DNA of 12,808 nt from Candidatus Atribacter hydrocarboniphilus (lineage in GTDB: Bacteria; Atribacterota; Atribacteria; Atribacterales; Atribacteraceae): positions 2,208 through 15,015 of the forward strand of contig DPKX01000090.1 of NCBI GenBank assembly GCA_003542295.1, in the 5' to 3' direction. Position 1 is the stretch's first letter. Each line of letters starts with the position of its first letter. Of this stretch, positions 1-6,405 are shown one piece after another. The position numbers were made by a program, and so were the translations under genes. A model generated the notes under the pieces. That model had not been told where the DNA came from. It ran no database searches and was given only the letters and a program-made list of their open reading frames with translations.

Positions 1-48
1 GAAAATGAATAAAGAGATTTGGAAAGATTTTTTTAGAAAATCAAGCAT
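1..48 (-). CDS. 5' end of an unidentified gene (partial, leaves the window)
   Basis: On the minus strand an ATG at 48-46 opens a frame that stays open for 16 codons to the window edge (MLDFLKKSFQISLFIF). A strong AGGAGG-type ribosome binding site lies 9 bases upstream. An alternative in-frame ATG lies seven codons earlier but would overlap that site. The gene would sit about 50 bp downstream of the acyltransferase-like gene on the same strand, so the two may be co-transcribed. The short visible stretch is hydrophobic after a basic start, which would suit a membrane or exported protein, but too little is present to name it. Confidence 0.45.
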   Translation of the reverse strand, partial: MLDFLKKSFQISLFIF

Positions 49-100
49 TCCATTTTTCCTCCTCATTCTTAATGAATAAATCATTAATATAATATATCTT

Positions 101-1216
101 TTAATCACTGGTTTCATCAGCCGACTGTCCTGGAAGCTGCTTTTTTCTGATAACGATCCAATTATAAAGCAGGAAAGAAGTATATTTGCTATAAATTCGA
201 ACTAAGGTATCTTCATAGCGGAATTCAAGAATATCTCGAAAATGGGTATTAATTCCTTTAATTTTCTTAATATCCATAGGCATTGTTCCAATTTGAATGA
301 CATCATTTTCAATAGTTAATCTTTGGTGTAAGGTTTTTATAAGACGGGTAGTCCGATCATTTCTTAAGGATATCCTAACTAAAGGGAAGGTTGCTTTAGG
401 TAAATCATTAACCCATTGAGAAAAAACCTCGATTTGATGGTGAAATAAGTCGGGTAATGTTCTTCCTCCGATAAAGCCAGAATCATTGACTAACCAACGA
501 TTTTGGCAGGATAAACAAATTACCTCGTCCTTTTTACCAAAAAGAGTACGAAAACTTGAGCAATGGGGGCAGATCCAGAGTACTCGCTCAATTCCTTGGG
601 CTTTTCTTTTCCCGGGGTAAGGAATAAGGCATTTTTTTTGCCATTCCCATTCTGAATGATGGATAAATTCCATGGCTGAATAATCTGAGAAAGTATTAAA
701 ATTAACAAATATTTTAGGTTTTCTTCCACGATCTGCCCAAACTGGATGTGATAACCAGGCTCCCTGGATACAGGCCGCAACAATGGGAACATTAAGAGAG
801 AGAATAAGCTTATTCATGCTTTTTGGAGAGATTAAATGATCTTGGAAATCACCAGTCCAGGTAATGGTTCCTTCAGGAAAAAGACCCACAACTCCACCTT
901 GGTTTAGAGTGTCATAAATAGAATAAAGCATGGCTGGGTCAGGTCGAGATTTGAATTTTTGGATAGCCCCTGTCTTTTTGAGAAAAAAACGTTCAATTGG
1001 GTTTTGAAAGGAAATTTGTGCAATAACCCAGGAAATAGGAGCATCAATATAGGGAGCAATAAAGAATGGATCGATCGGGCTTACATGATTACAAATTAGA
1101 AGGAATGGTGGCTTAGGGATTTTTCCGGAAAATTCAAGGTGATAAAATTTATTTACTAAGGGAGAAACCCATTTTTTTCCTATATTCCAAAACAAAGTAT
1201 CAGCTGGTACGCTCAT
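101..1216 (-). CDS. PlsC-family lysophospholipid acyltransferase-like protein with C-terminal zinc ribbon
   Basis: The 371-aa product has the two signature motifs of glycerolipid acyltransferases. The HX4D motif (NHVSPID, His44 and Asp49) is the expected catalytic pair, and FPEGT at 113-117 binds the glycerol-phosphate part of the acceptor. By family, such enzymes transfer an acyl group from acyl-ACP or acyl-CoA to a lysophospholipid at the cytoplasmic face of the membrane. Ordinary PlsC proteins are about 200-250 aa. Here an extra 150 residues follow, starting with a four-cysteine zinc ribbon (CPHC at 216-219, CLSC at 234-237) and ending in a basic and aromatic region of unknown role. The start has only a weak Shine-Dalgarno (GGTGATG), but no better in-frame start keeps the HX4D motif. 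Substrate unknown; the acyltransferase fold is secure, the physiological reaction is inferred. Confidence 0.85.
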   Translation of the reverse strand: MSVPADTLFWNIGKKWVSPLVNKFYHLEFSGKIPKPPFLLICNHVSPIDPFFIAPYIDAPISWVIAQISFQNPIERFFLKKTGAIQKFKSRPDPAMLYSIYDTLNQGGVVGLFPEGTITWTGDFQDHLISPKSMNKLILSLNVPIVAACIQGAWLSHPVWADRGRKPKIFVNFNTFSDYSAMEFIHHSEWEWQKKCLIPYPGKRKAQGIERVLWICPHCSSFRTLFGKKDEVICLSCQNRWLVNDSGFIGGRTLPDLFHHQIEVFSQWVNDLPKATFPLVRISLRNDRTTRLIKTLHQRLTIENDVIQIGTMPMDIKKIKGINTHFRDILEFRYEDTLVRIYSKYTSFLLYNWIVIRKKQLPGQSADETSD

Positions 1217-1301
1217 ACTGCATCACCAATTTCACTTTTTTAATTTCTTGTTTGTGCTTGTTTAAAGTGCCAATGCAATAATTAAGTCTTAGTTTCGTTA
1301 G

Positions 1302-1310
1302 ATTATATCA
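1302..1310 (-). promoter_or_regulatory. Extended -10 promoter candidate for the acyltransferase gene
   Basis: Read on the minus strand this is TGATATAAT, an extended -10 element (TG, one base, then perfect TATAAT). It lies about 85 bp upstream of the acyltransferase start. No good -35 hexamer sits at 16-18 bp, which is usual for extended -10 promoters. Confidence 0.45.
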
Positions 1311-1399
1311 AGTAGTTGAATTTAATTGATGAAAAGTTGATCGTAAATTATTAGAAATTATAAAAAGGTTAAATTTGATAAGTAAGGGGAAAAAATAGC

Positions 1400-1427
1400 T
1401 TGTGTCCAAAGGGATCAAAGGTATAAT
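1400..1427 (+). promoter_or_regulatory. Sigma70-type promoter for the small Cys-rich gene
   Basis: TTGTGT at 1400-1405 and TATAAT at 1422-1427 are separated by 16 bp. The -10 ends 45 bp before the ATG at 1473. Confidence 0.6.
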
Positions 1428-1472
1428 AGTACATTAAGGATTAAGAAATACAATAAAGGGGGAGCTGACCAA

Positions 1473-1655
1473 ATGCCAGAAAATATGCCACATCCAGGCC
1501 ACGAAAAGCATCTTTGTCAGCTACAATACAATGGTTATATGAATCAAAATTTTGATGATTTTAAAAAATTAGTCATGAATCCTCAATATATATGTCGGAA
1601 GTGTGGAAGAGCTGCCAATCAGGCAAGTAGTCTTTGTCAACCGGAAAAACTATAG
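1473..1655 (+). CDS. Small Cys-rich, probable zinc-binding protein
   Basis: This is a complete 60-aa frame with a GGGGGAG ribosome binding site 9-10 bases before the ATG and its own promoter. The protein has cysteines at 15, 41, 44 and 55, with the core CRKCGRAAN followed by SLCQPEKL, and several histidines near the N-terminus. From memory, small proteins ending in a CxxCGRxAN...LCxPE pattern are widespread in anaerobic bacteria and have no assigned function; that recollection was not checked. The Cys spacing suggests one zinc site. There is no signal peptide or membrane segment. It converges with the desulforedoxin gene on the opposite strand and the two share a hairpin. Confidence 0.8.
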   Translation: MPENMPHPGHEKHLCQLQYNGYMNQNFDDFKKLVMNPQYICRKCGRAANQASSLCQPEKL

Positions 1656-1665
1656 AAGAGCTGAA

Positions 1666-1689
1666 AGAGGGTGGGGGAAACCACCCTCT
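1666..1689. terminator. Shared hairpin between convergent small genes
   Basis: A 9-bp perfect GC-rich stem (AGAGGGTGG with CCACCCTCT) has a six-base loop. It begins 10 bp after the stop of the plus-strand gene and lies just beyond the 3' end of the minus-strand gene. The plus side is followed by AAATTA, the minus side by TTTCAG, so the U-tract is poor either way; bidirectional termination is likely but not textbook. Confidence 0.65.
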
Positions 1690-1692
1690 AAA

Positions 1693-1830
1693 TTACTTTG
1701 CCTCTTGATTAATCAGTACCATGGGTTGACCACAGCAGATTAATTCTCCACCACCAACTGCCTTTATTTCAACTACGTTTCCACATATTTTACACTCAAA
1801 AACCTGTCCAATTTTTTCAACTTTTGGCAT
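1693..1830 (-). CDS. Desulforedoxin (stand-alone Fe(Cys)4 protein)
   Basis: This 45-aa product carries the desulforedoxin pattern: CKIC at 13-16, a Gly-rich turn (GGGE at 26-29), then the adjacent pair CC at 32-33. These four cysteines are the ligands of a rubredoxin-like Fe site, and the adjacent Cys pair is diagnostic. The same module forms the N-terminal domain of desulfoferrodoxin; here it stands alone without the superoxide reductase domain. Family members are small cytoplasmic electron carriers, usually homodimeric, tied to oxygen and superoxide defence in anaerobes. The start has a perfect AAGGAGG site nine bases upstream. The electron donor and acceptor cannot be read from this window, although a secreted protein of superoxide-reductase-like fold lies at 11678-12043. 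Confidence 0.92.
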   Translation of the reverse strand: MPKVEKIGQVFECKICGNVVEIKAVGGGELICCGQPMVLINQEAK

Positions 1831-2213
1831 TAAAATTACCTCCTTGGGAAAAACATCATTATTTTAATTATAAGTCAATTTTCCCCGCTTCTATTCCAAT
1901 TTAGAATGGATATATTAGGGAACCTTAATGTGGAGAGAATTTTTAGAAAAGCTTTAAGTATAGATTTTTTTATTTTTTTGTCTTCATCTAATGCCAAGGC
2001 CTAAACCAATTTCATTGGGTGAAATATTTTTTATATTAAATGTTAAGCTGTTCTTTATTTAAGAACATCCTAAAATTGGGAATCATTCACTATTGGATTG
2101 GGTTTCCATAATCAATATGAGAAATATTTAAAAAAAATATGGAATTCGGTGAACTAAAAAAAAGTCGGAAATATATGAAAGATATAAAAAACAAAATTGG
2201 AGGTAGAAGCAAG
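1831..2213. other. Intergenic region between divergent desulforedoxin and htrA genes
   Basis: This AT-rich stretch should hold both promoters. On the minus strand a TATAAT at 1872-1867 lies about 37 bp upstream of the desulforedoxin ATG, but no matching -35 is convincing. Toward htrA there is a 7-bp perfect hairpin (TGTTCTT at 2049-2055 with AAGAACA at 2061-2067), which could be an operator or a leader stem. No clear promoter for htrA, no RNA gene and no further credible coding frame is visible. Confidence 0.4.
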
Positions 2214-3617
2214 ATGTTCAAAAATAAAAAGTTAAATTATGGTTTTTTATTATCAACAATAATATTTTTTGCTCTAACCAGTTTTTCCTGGTCAGCGACA
2301 GTTCTTCCAGAAGTAAACGATGTTATCCCTGATATCGTTGATAGGGTGAGTCAATCAGTAGTCAATGTAGATACCTCAAAAACCATAACGGTTACTTCAC
2401 CTTTTGCACCGTTTGCTCCATTCTTTGATCAAATGCCTGAGCAGTTTCAGCGAGAAATACCTCGTAGAGGCATAGGAACAGGTTTTATTTTTCGTGAAGA
2501 TGGGTATATTCTTACCAATAATCATGTAATTGAAGGTGCTGATGAAATTAAAGTAACTTTTTTTGATGGAAGAGAATTTACTGGGAAAGTAATTGGTGCC
2601 GATCCTTTAACCGATATAGCTATTGTTAAAGTTGAGGCGGAAAACCTTCCTACCCTTTCTCTGGGTGACTCTGATGCCGCCCGAGTTGGTGAATTTGTAG
2701 TAGCAATTGGAAACCCCTACGGTCTTTCCCATACGGTTACTATGGGAGTGTTGAGTGCGAAAGGGCGTGCAGTACCATCGGGTGATACTGGCCAAGAATA
2801 TGAGAACTTTCTTCAAACCGATGCAGCTATTAATCCGGGAAATAGTGGTGGACCACTCTTGAATTTGGATGGAGAGGTAATTGGTATTAATACCGCAATC
2901 ATACCTTTTGCTCAGGGAGTTGGGTTTGCGATACCTATTAATATGGCAAAATCGATTCTTGAGCAATTAATCGAAAAAGGGAAAGTTGTCCGAGCTTGGT
3001 TAGGTGTCTATATTCAAAATGTTACACCAGAAATTGCAGAACAGTTTGATTATGAAGGAACCAAAGGAGCATTAGTTGCCGATGTTATTGAGAATGGACC
3101 AGCGGCGAAAGCGAACATTCACGGCGGCGATATCATCCTTTCAGTCGATAATCAAGAAATTACTGATACCAAACATCTTCAAAATACCATTCGTTCATTA
3201 AAACCAGGCGACTTAGTAGGAATCCAAGTTTGGAGAAATGGTGAAAAGAAAACCATTGAAGTACAGTTAGAAGAACTGGAAGATGAAACAGTTGCTATAC
3301 CATCTGTTGATGTAGTTCCTCAAAAGGTTGAATTAGGTATAGAAGTTAGTGAAATCACAGCAGATCTCCAACAGAAGTATGGTTTTACTGGAAGTAAAGG
3401 AGTAGTTGTTGTTTTGGTAACACCAGGAGGTCCAGCTGAAGAAGCTGGATTAAGAGTGGGTGATATTATTCTTCAAGTCAATCGAACTGATGTTTCTTCT
3501 GTCGAAGAGTTTAAAACGGTTTTAGCCAATGTTGAACCAGGAGATACGGTAATTCTTCTGATCAGTCGAGCTGGCAGGACTTTATTTGTTCCAGTCAAAG
3601 CTATTGAGAAAAAATAG
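2214..3617 (+). CDS. HtrA/Deg-family serine protease with two PDZ domains
   Basis: The envelope protease/chaperone degrades misfolded exported proteins. I place the start at the ATG at 2214, because GGAGG lies ten bases before it and it begins directly with a signal peptide (basic FKNKK, a hydrophobic core, likely cleavage after SWSA near residue 28). An upstream ATG at 2139 would add 25 charged residues in front of the signal and has no good site. In the 467-aa form the trypsin-like domain covers roughly residues 40-255, with His104 (TNNHV), Asp134 (DPLTDIAIVKV) and Ser211 (GNSGGPL) as catalytic triad. PDZ1 spans about 260-355 and PDZ2 about 370-460. This matches DegP/DegQ/MucD architecture and length. 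It is monocistronic, ending in a strong terminator. Which Deg subtype it is cannot be settled from sequence alone. Confidence 0.96.
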   Translation: MFKNKKLNYGFLLSTIIFFALTSFSWSATVLPEVNDVIPDIVDRVSQSVVNVDTSKTITVTSPFAPFAPFFDQMPEQFQREIPRRGIGTGFIFREDGYILTNNHVIEGADEIKVTFFDGREFTGKVIGADPLTDIAIVKVEAENLPTLSLGDSDAARVGEFVVAIGNPYGLSHTVTMGVLSAKGRAVPSGDTGQEYENFLQTDAAINPGNSGGPLLNLDGEVIGINTAIIPFAQGVGFAIPINMAKSILEQLIEKGKVVRAWLGVYIQNVTPEIAEQFDYEGTKGALVADVIENGPAAKANIHGGDIILSVDNQEITDTKHLQNTIRSLKPGDLVGIQVWRNGEKKTIEVQLEELEDETVAIPSVDVVPQKVELGIEVSEITADLQQKYGFTGSKGVVVVLVTPGGPAEEAGLRVGDIILQVNRTDVSSVEEFKTVLANVEPGDTVILLISRAGRTLFVPVKAIEKK

Positions 3618-3631
3618 ATGAGATAGATATT

Positions 3632-3673
3632 AAAGCTGGCAAGGAGAAATTAGTTTCTCCTTGCCAGCTTTTT
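3632..3673 (+). terminator. Strong rho-independent terminator of htrA
   Basis: An 18-bp perfect inverted repeat (3632-3649 with 3654-3671) surrounds a four-base loop TTAG and runs into T residues. The core is GCTGGCAAGGAG. It begins 14 bp after the htrA stop codon. Confidence 0.95.
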
Positions 3674-3759
3674 CTGCGTCAATGATTTAGTTTGATAAAT
3701 CAGCTTTTATTAAAAATCACCGAACGTCCAGTTATTCTTTTGTCTATGAGGGTCTGCTT

Positions 3760-3876
3760 GAAGTAAGTTGTAGTGGGTCAATGACCGAAAAACCTAACTC
3801 AATAAACTCACTTCCCTAAGATATTTTTTGATTTCATTTGCCTTGGTTTTATCGATTTTTTAATAGGTTTATTGAG
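3760..3876. repeat. Overlapping inverted repeats
   Basis: GAAGTAAGTT at 3760-3769 pairs with AACTCACTTC at 3805-3814 with one mismatch, which becomes a G-U pair if transcribed on the minus strand. CTCAATAAAC at 3798-3807 is a perfect 10-bp inverted repeat of GTTTATTGAG at 3867-3876. The two pairings share bases and are mutually exclusive, so they could be alternative structures or worn palindromic repeats. Confidence 0.4.
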
Positions 3877-4044
3877 AAACATGTAACAATTTTTTCAGCT
3901 ACTAAACATCTTACTTAAAAAAAGGAGTTTAAAATTTACTGGGAAAGGGGATCAGAACAATTACTAAATTCTCTTAATGAGCTCAGAAAATATCTTTTTT
4001 TAATCAATATTTTGTAGTCATCACTAATTTTTAGTTAAAAAATT

Positions 4045-4075
4045 TTGATAGTTCTTTATATAATTGAGTTATAAT
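4045..4075 (+). promoter_or_regulatory. Promoter candidate for the phosphofructokinase gene
   Basis: TTGATA at 4045-4050 and a perfect TATAAT at 4070-4075 are separated by 19 bp, slightly longer than ideal. The predicted transcript would start near 4082 and include the 17-codon leader frame. Confidence 0.45.
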
Positions 4076-4098
4076 ATGGCGAGAATTTTGAGGAAATT

Positions 4099-4152
4099 AT
4101 GAATATTCCATTCATTAATATACAATCGACCCAAACCGATAGGGATGATTGA
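4099..4152 (+). CDS. Possible 17-aa leader peptide ahead of the phosphofructokinase gene
   Basis: ATG at 4099 follows a GAGGAAATT ribosome binding site and encodes MNIPFINIQSTQTDRDD, then TGA. The stop lies directly before the AAGGAGG of the phosphofructokinase gene. Its place between promoter and gene would suit a translated leader, but in AT-rich DNA a frame this short can occur by chance. No run of a single amino acid points to classical attenuation. Confidence 0.25.
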   Translation: MNIPFINIQSTQTDRDD

Positions 4153-4172
4153 GAAGGAGGTAATTCTTCGTT

Positions 4173-5468
4173 ATGGGAAAAAAGAAAGTAGCAATTCTGG
4201 TGGGTGGCGGTCCGGCACCAGGTTTAAATGGTGTTATATCTTCGGTAACGCTTGAATCAATCCAAAGAGGCTATGAAGTAGTGGGTATTTATAACGGATT
4301 TAAGTGGATTTCTTCAGCTTCTTTTGATCCAAAGCTTCATACTATAGCCTTAGATCGAAAAGTTGTTGATGGAATTCATTTTAAGGGTGGATCGATATTA
4401 GGAACCGCCCGAGATAGTTTAATTAAGAATGGAAAAATCGATACTGAAAAAGTAAACAATGTGAAAAAAGCCATGGAAATAATGGATATCGGTTACCTGG
4501 TAACAACCGGAGGAGATGATACGGCTTTTAGTGCCAGTATTATATCCAAAGAGATTAAGAATTTTTATGTTGCGCATGTTCCCAAAACTATTGATAATGA
4601 TTTGCCTTTACCTGGCGAAATGCCAACCTTTGGTTTTCAAACTGCCCGAGAGTTAGGAACTGACCTTTTAAAGAACTTATTAGAAGATGCTCGAACGACA
4701 GGCCGATGGTATTTTGTTATTGCAATGGGGCGGAGTGCCGGGCATTTAGCTTTAGGAATGGGGATAGCTGCCGGAGCAACCTTAACAATTATTCCTGAAC
4801 AATTTGGTAATGGAAAAACGACTTTGAAAAGCGTTTGTGATATCATCGAAGGTTCGATGCTTAAAAGAAAGCTTCAAGGTATGGACTGGGGAATTGGTGT
4901 AATAGCTGAAGGAGTAGCGTATAAATTTGGTGATTTTGAACAGTTAGAAAAAGTTTTGGGTAGACCCATACCTAAAGATCCACATGGACATCCTCGATTG
5001 GCTGAAGTGCCCTTAGGTGACCTTTTAAAACGGGAAATTGAGAATCGTTATGCGGAGAGAGAACAAAAAATTACTATAGTAACCAAAGACATCGGATATG
5101 AACTAAGATGTGCTGATCCAATCCCATTTGATATTGAATATACTCGTGAGTTGGGATATGGAGCAATGGATTTCCTCCTTGGCGATGATTATAATGCTGA
5201 TTTTAAAGAAGCCGGAGCCATGATCAGCTTGGTGGAAGGAAATCTTAATCCTATTCCTTTCCATCAAATCATGGACCCTGATAGCGGAAAGAAGACCATT
5301 CGTTTAGTAAATACCTATTCCTACAATTATAAGGTTGCCAGAGCTTTCATGACCTTGCTCGAACCCAATGAATTAAATAGCCCGGATCAGCTATCTAAAC
5401 TTTCCAGTATTGCCAAAATGGATGAAAACACTTTTAAAAAGCACTTTTCGAATTTACCGAGAATTTAA
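4173..5468 (+). CDS. pfp: PPi-type 6-phosphofructokinase
   Basis: The 431-aa product is a PFKA-superfamily phosphofructokinase that phosphorylates fructose 6-phosphate to fructose 1,6-bisphosphate in glycolysis. The phosphate-binding loop is GGGPAPGLNG (11-20). Two residues mark pyrophosphate as phosphoryl donor by established family rules: the second Asp of GGDDT (Asp116), where ATP enzymes have Gly, and Lys138 in PKTIDND, where ATP enzymes have Gly. TIDND carries the catalytic Asp, and MGRSAGHLAL (185-194) binds the sugar phosphate. PPi-dependent enzymes work near equilibrium and can run in both directions, saving ATP in fermentative anaerobes. The start has AAGGAGG 12 bases upstream, a little distant. 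The gene is apparently monocistronic and converges on the CBM48 protein gene. Donor specificity is predicted from these residues, not shown. Confidence 0.93.
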   Translation: MGKKKVAILVGGGPAPGLNGVISSVTLESIQRGYEVVGIYNGFKWISSASFDPKLHTIALDRKVVDGIHFKGGSILGTARDSLIKNGKIDTEKVNNVKKAMEIMDIGYLVTTGGDDTAFSASIISKEIKNFYVAHVPKTIDNDLPLPGEMPTFGFQTARELGTDLLKNLLEDARTTGRWYFVIAMGRSAGHLALGMGIAAGATLTIIPEQFGNGKTTLKSVCDIIEGSMLKRKLQGMDWGIGVIAEGVAYKFGDFEQLEKVLGRPIPKDPHGHPRLAEVPLGDLLKREIENRYAEREQKITIVTKDIGYELRCADPIPFDIEYTRELGYGAMDFLLGDDYNADFKEAGAMISLVEGNLNPIPFHQIMDPDSGKKTIRLVNTYSYNYKVARAFMTLLEPNELNSPDQLSKLSSIAKMDENTFKKHFSNLPRI

Positions 5469-5475
5469 CCGATAA

Positions 5476-5525
5476 TCCACTTACCAGCTTTCCTTTTAAA
5501 TTTTATAGGAGAGTTGGTAAGTGGA
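5476..5525. terminator. Bidirectional hairpin between convergent genes
   Basis: TCCACTTACCA at 5476-5486 is a perfect inverted repeat of TGGTAAGTGGA at 5515-5525. The stem can be extended inward by about seven pairs including G-U pairs, around an AT-rich loop. It begins eight bases after the phosphofructokinase stop. No good U-tract follows on either strand. Confidence 0.6.
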
Positions 5526-5549
5526 ACTAAAATTATGAATAAAGATTAA

Positions 5550-6224
5550 TTATTCTCCTACGACGAGAACAGAATTTTCGGTACCAAATTGGTTAAAAAT
5601 ATGGGGGGTATTCGGGTCAGTGAACCACTGATTATCAACTAAATAACGATATTCATATCTCCCTTGAGGGAGAGTAAGGGTAACGCTCCAATGACCCTTA
5701 AGGGTCTTTTTAAGTGGTGTAGCTGTTGGGCTCCAATCATTAAAAGATCCAACCAGGTAAACCTGTGAAGCATCTGGTGCCATACATTTAAAAGTGACTC
5801 TGGCTTTTTGTTTGAGCTCAAAAATATTTTCTAGATTACCGCACAACGAATCCATCATTTTATCCCCAACATTGTTTAGTGTTGCTTTGATTCCAAATAC
5901 CGCGTGTTTGATATATTCTCGAGTTTTCGTTTTGTTTAACTCAGGAATGTTTCGAACGGCAGCTATTATCCCGTCAACGGCTTTTTGGTTAAACTCTTCA
6001 GCCTTTTCTCGGGTTTCTTTTGTCCCTTCAATAATTCCTTCCATTGCATTTTGGGCTAAGATTTTCATTTTTTCCCGGTTTAAGCCAAGATTTTTGATTT
6101 CAGAGTTGATAATTTCTTCAGTTAATTTTTGAATTTTATCCTGTATCTCTTCTCCTTTTTCCACTGCTTTGATGACAGTTTGCCGAAAAATCTCCTTCAC
6201 CCACTTTTCACGGTTTTGGCTCAT
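5550..6224 (-). CDS. Helical-repeat protein with C-terminal glycogen-binding (CBM48/AMPK-beta-like) domain
   Basis: This 224-aa soluble protein has two parts. Residues 1-140 are charged and almost entirely helical, with a recurring Ala/Gly-spaced pattern (for example AMEGIIEGTKE and AVDGIIAAV); it looks related to uncharacterised helical families such as DUF6781, but that link is from memory. Residues 142-222 form a carbohydrate-binding module of the CBM48/AMPK-beta type, with the hallmarks VYLVGSFNDWSP (155-166), KGHW at 176-179, and YEYRYLVDNQW (190-200). Such domains bind alpha-glucans. No catalytic domain is attached, unlike branching or debranching enzymes, so it may be an adaptor or a granule-coating protein rather than an enzyme (inference). 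A GGGAGGTC site precedes the ATG. It converges on the phosphofructokinase gene. Confidence 0.88.
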   Translation of the reverse strand: MSQNREKWVKEIFRQTVIKAVEKGEEIQDKIQKLTEEIINSEIKNLGLNREKMKILAQNAMEGIIEGTKETREKAEEFNQKAVDGIIAAVRNIPELNKTKTREYIKHAVFGIKATLNNVGDKMMDSLCGNLENIFELKQKARVTFKCMAPDASQVYLVGSFNDWSPTATPLKKTLKGHWSVTLTLPQGRYEYRYLVDNQWFTDPNTPHIFNQFGTENSVLVVGE

Positions 6225-6272
6225 AATGACCTCCCTCGTAACAAAATAGAGTAGTCGGGTTGGGATTTACCA

Positions 6273-6300
6273 TTTATAATAGATTTTATCCTTATTTCAA
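6273..6300 (-). promoter_or_regulatory. Promoter for the CBM48 protein gene
   Basis: On the minus strand TTGAAA (6300-6295) and TATAAA (6278-6273) are 16 bp apart, about 50 bp upstream of the ATG at 6224. Confidence 0.6.
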
Positions 6301-6311
6301 TATAATAACCT

Positions 6312-6348
6312 AACCATTAAAAGGAATATCTATTCCCTTTAAATGGTT
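6312..6348. promoter_or_regulatory. Imperfect 37-bp palindrome in a divergent promoter region (operator candidate)
   Basis: AACCATT at 6312-6318 mirrors AATGGTT at 6342-6348, and the inner arms AAAGGAAT and ATTCCCTTT also match apart from one extra base. It lies just behind the -35 of the minus-strand gene and about 58 bp upstream of the plus-strand start. No U-tract follows on either side, which argues against a terminator. A repressor or dimeric regulator site is the simplest reading. Confidence 0.45.
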
Positions 6349-6405
6349 TAAAAGTAAACATGGTTTTTGTAATATATTAAAATGAATTTAAGGAGGTCTT
6401 GTTCT

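Larger units (their letters stand above)
3674..4172. other. Long intergenic region upstream of the phosphofructokinase gene
   Basis: This roughly 500-bp AT-rich stretch has no convincing long gene. It holds two overlapping inverted repeats in 3760-3876, a short palindrome GGTCATTGACC (minus strand) near 3776-3786, a promoter candidate near 4045-4075 and a 17-codon leader frame at 4099-4152. The rest shows nothing I can interpret. Confidence 0.5.

Noticed and set aside
2139..2213. Upstream ATG start for the HtrA protein
   Set aside because: It lacks a ribosome binding site and would place 25 charged residues before the signal peptide; the ATG at 2214 has GGAGG at good distance.
2607..2966. 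119-aa minus-strand frame inside htrA
   Set aside because: It is antisense to the conserved catalytic domain and resembles no protein.
3700..3790. Minus-strand gene fragment in the htrA-pfp spacer (peptide ending NNWTFGDF)
   Set aside because: The frame is under 30 codons, has no ribosome binding site and no recognisable family; it is probably chance or repeat readthrough.
5794..6132. 112-aa plus-strand open frame antisense to the CBM48 protein
   Set aside because: It is a shadow of the real gene, with no ribosome binding site and no sensible protein composition.
6382..6405. ATG start for the ClpP-fold protein
   Set aside because: The only good ribosome binding site lies downstream of this ATG and fits the GTG at 6406.
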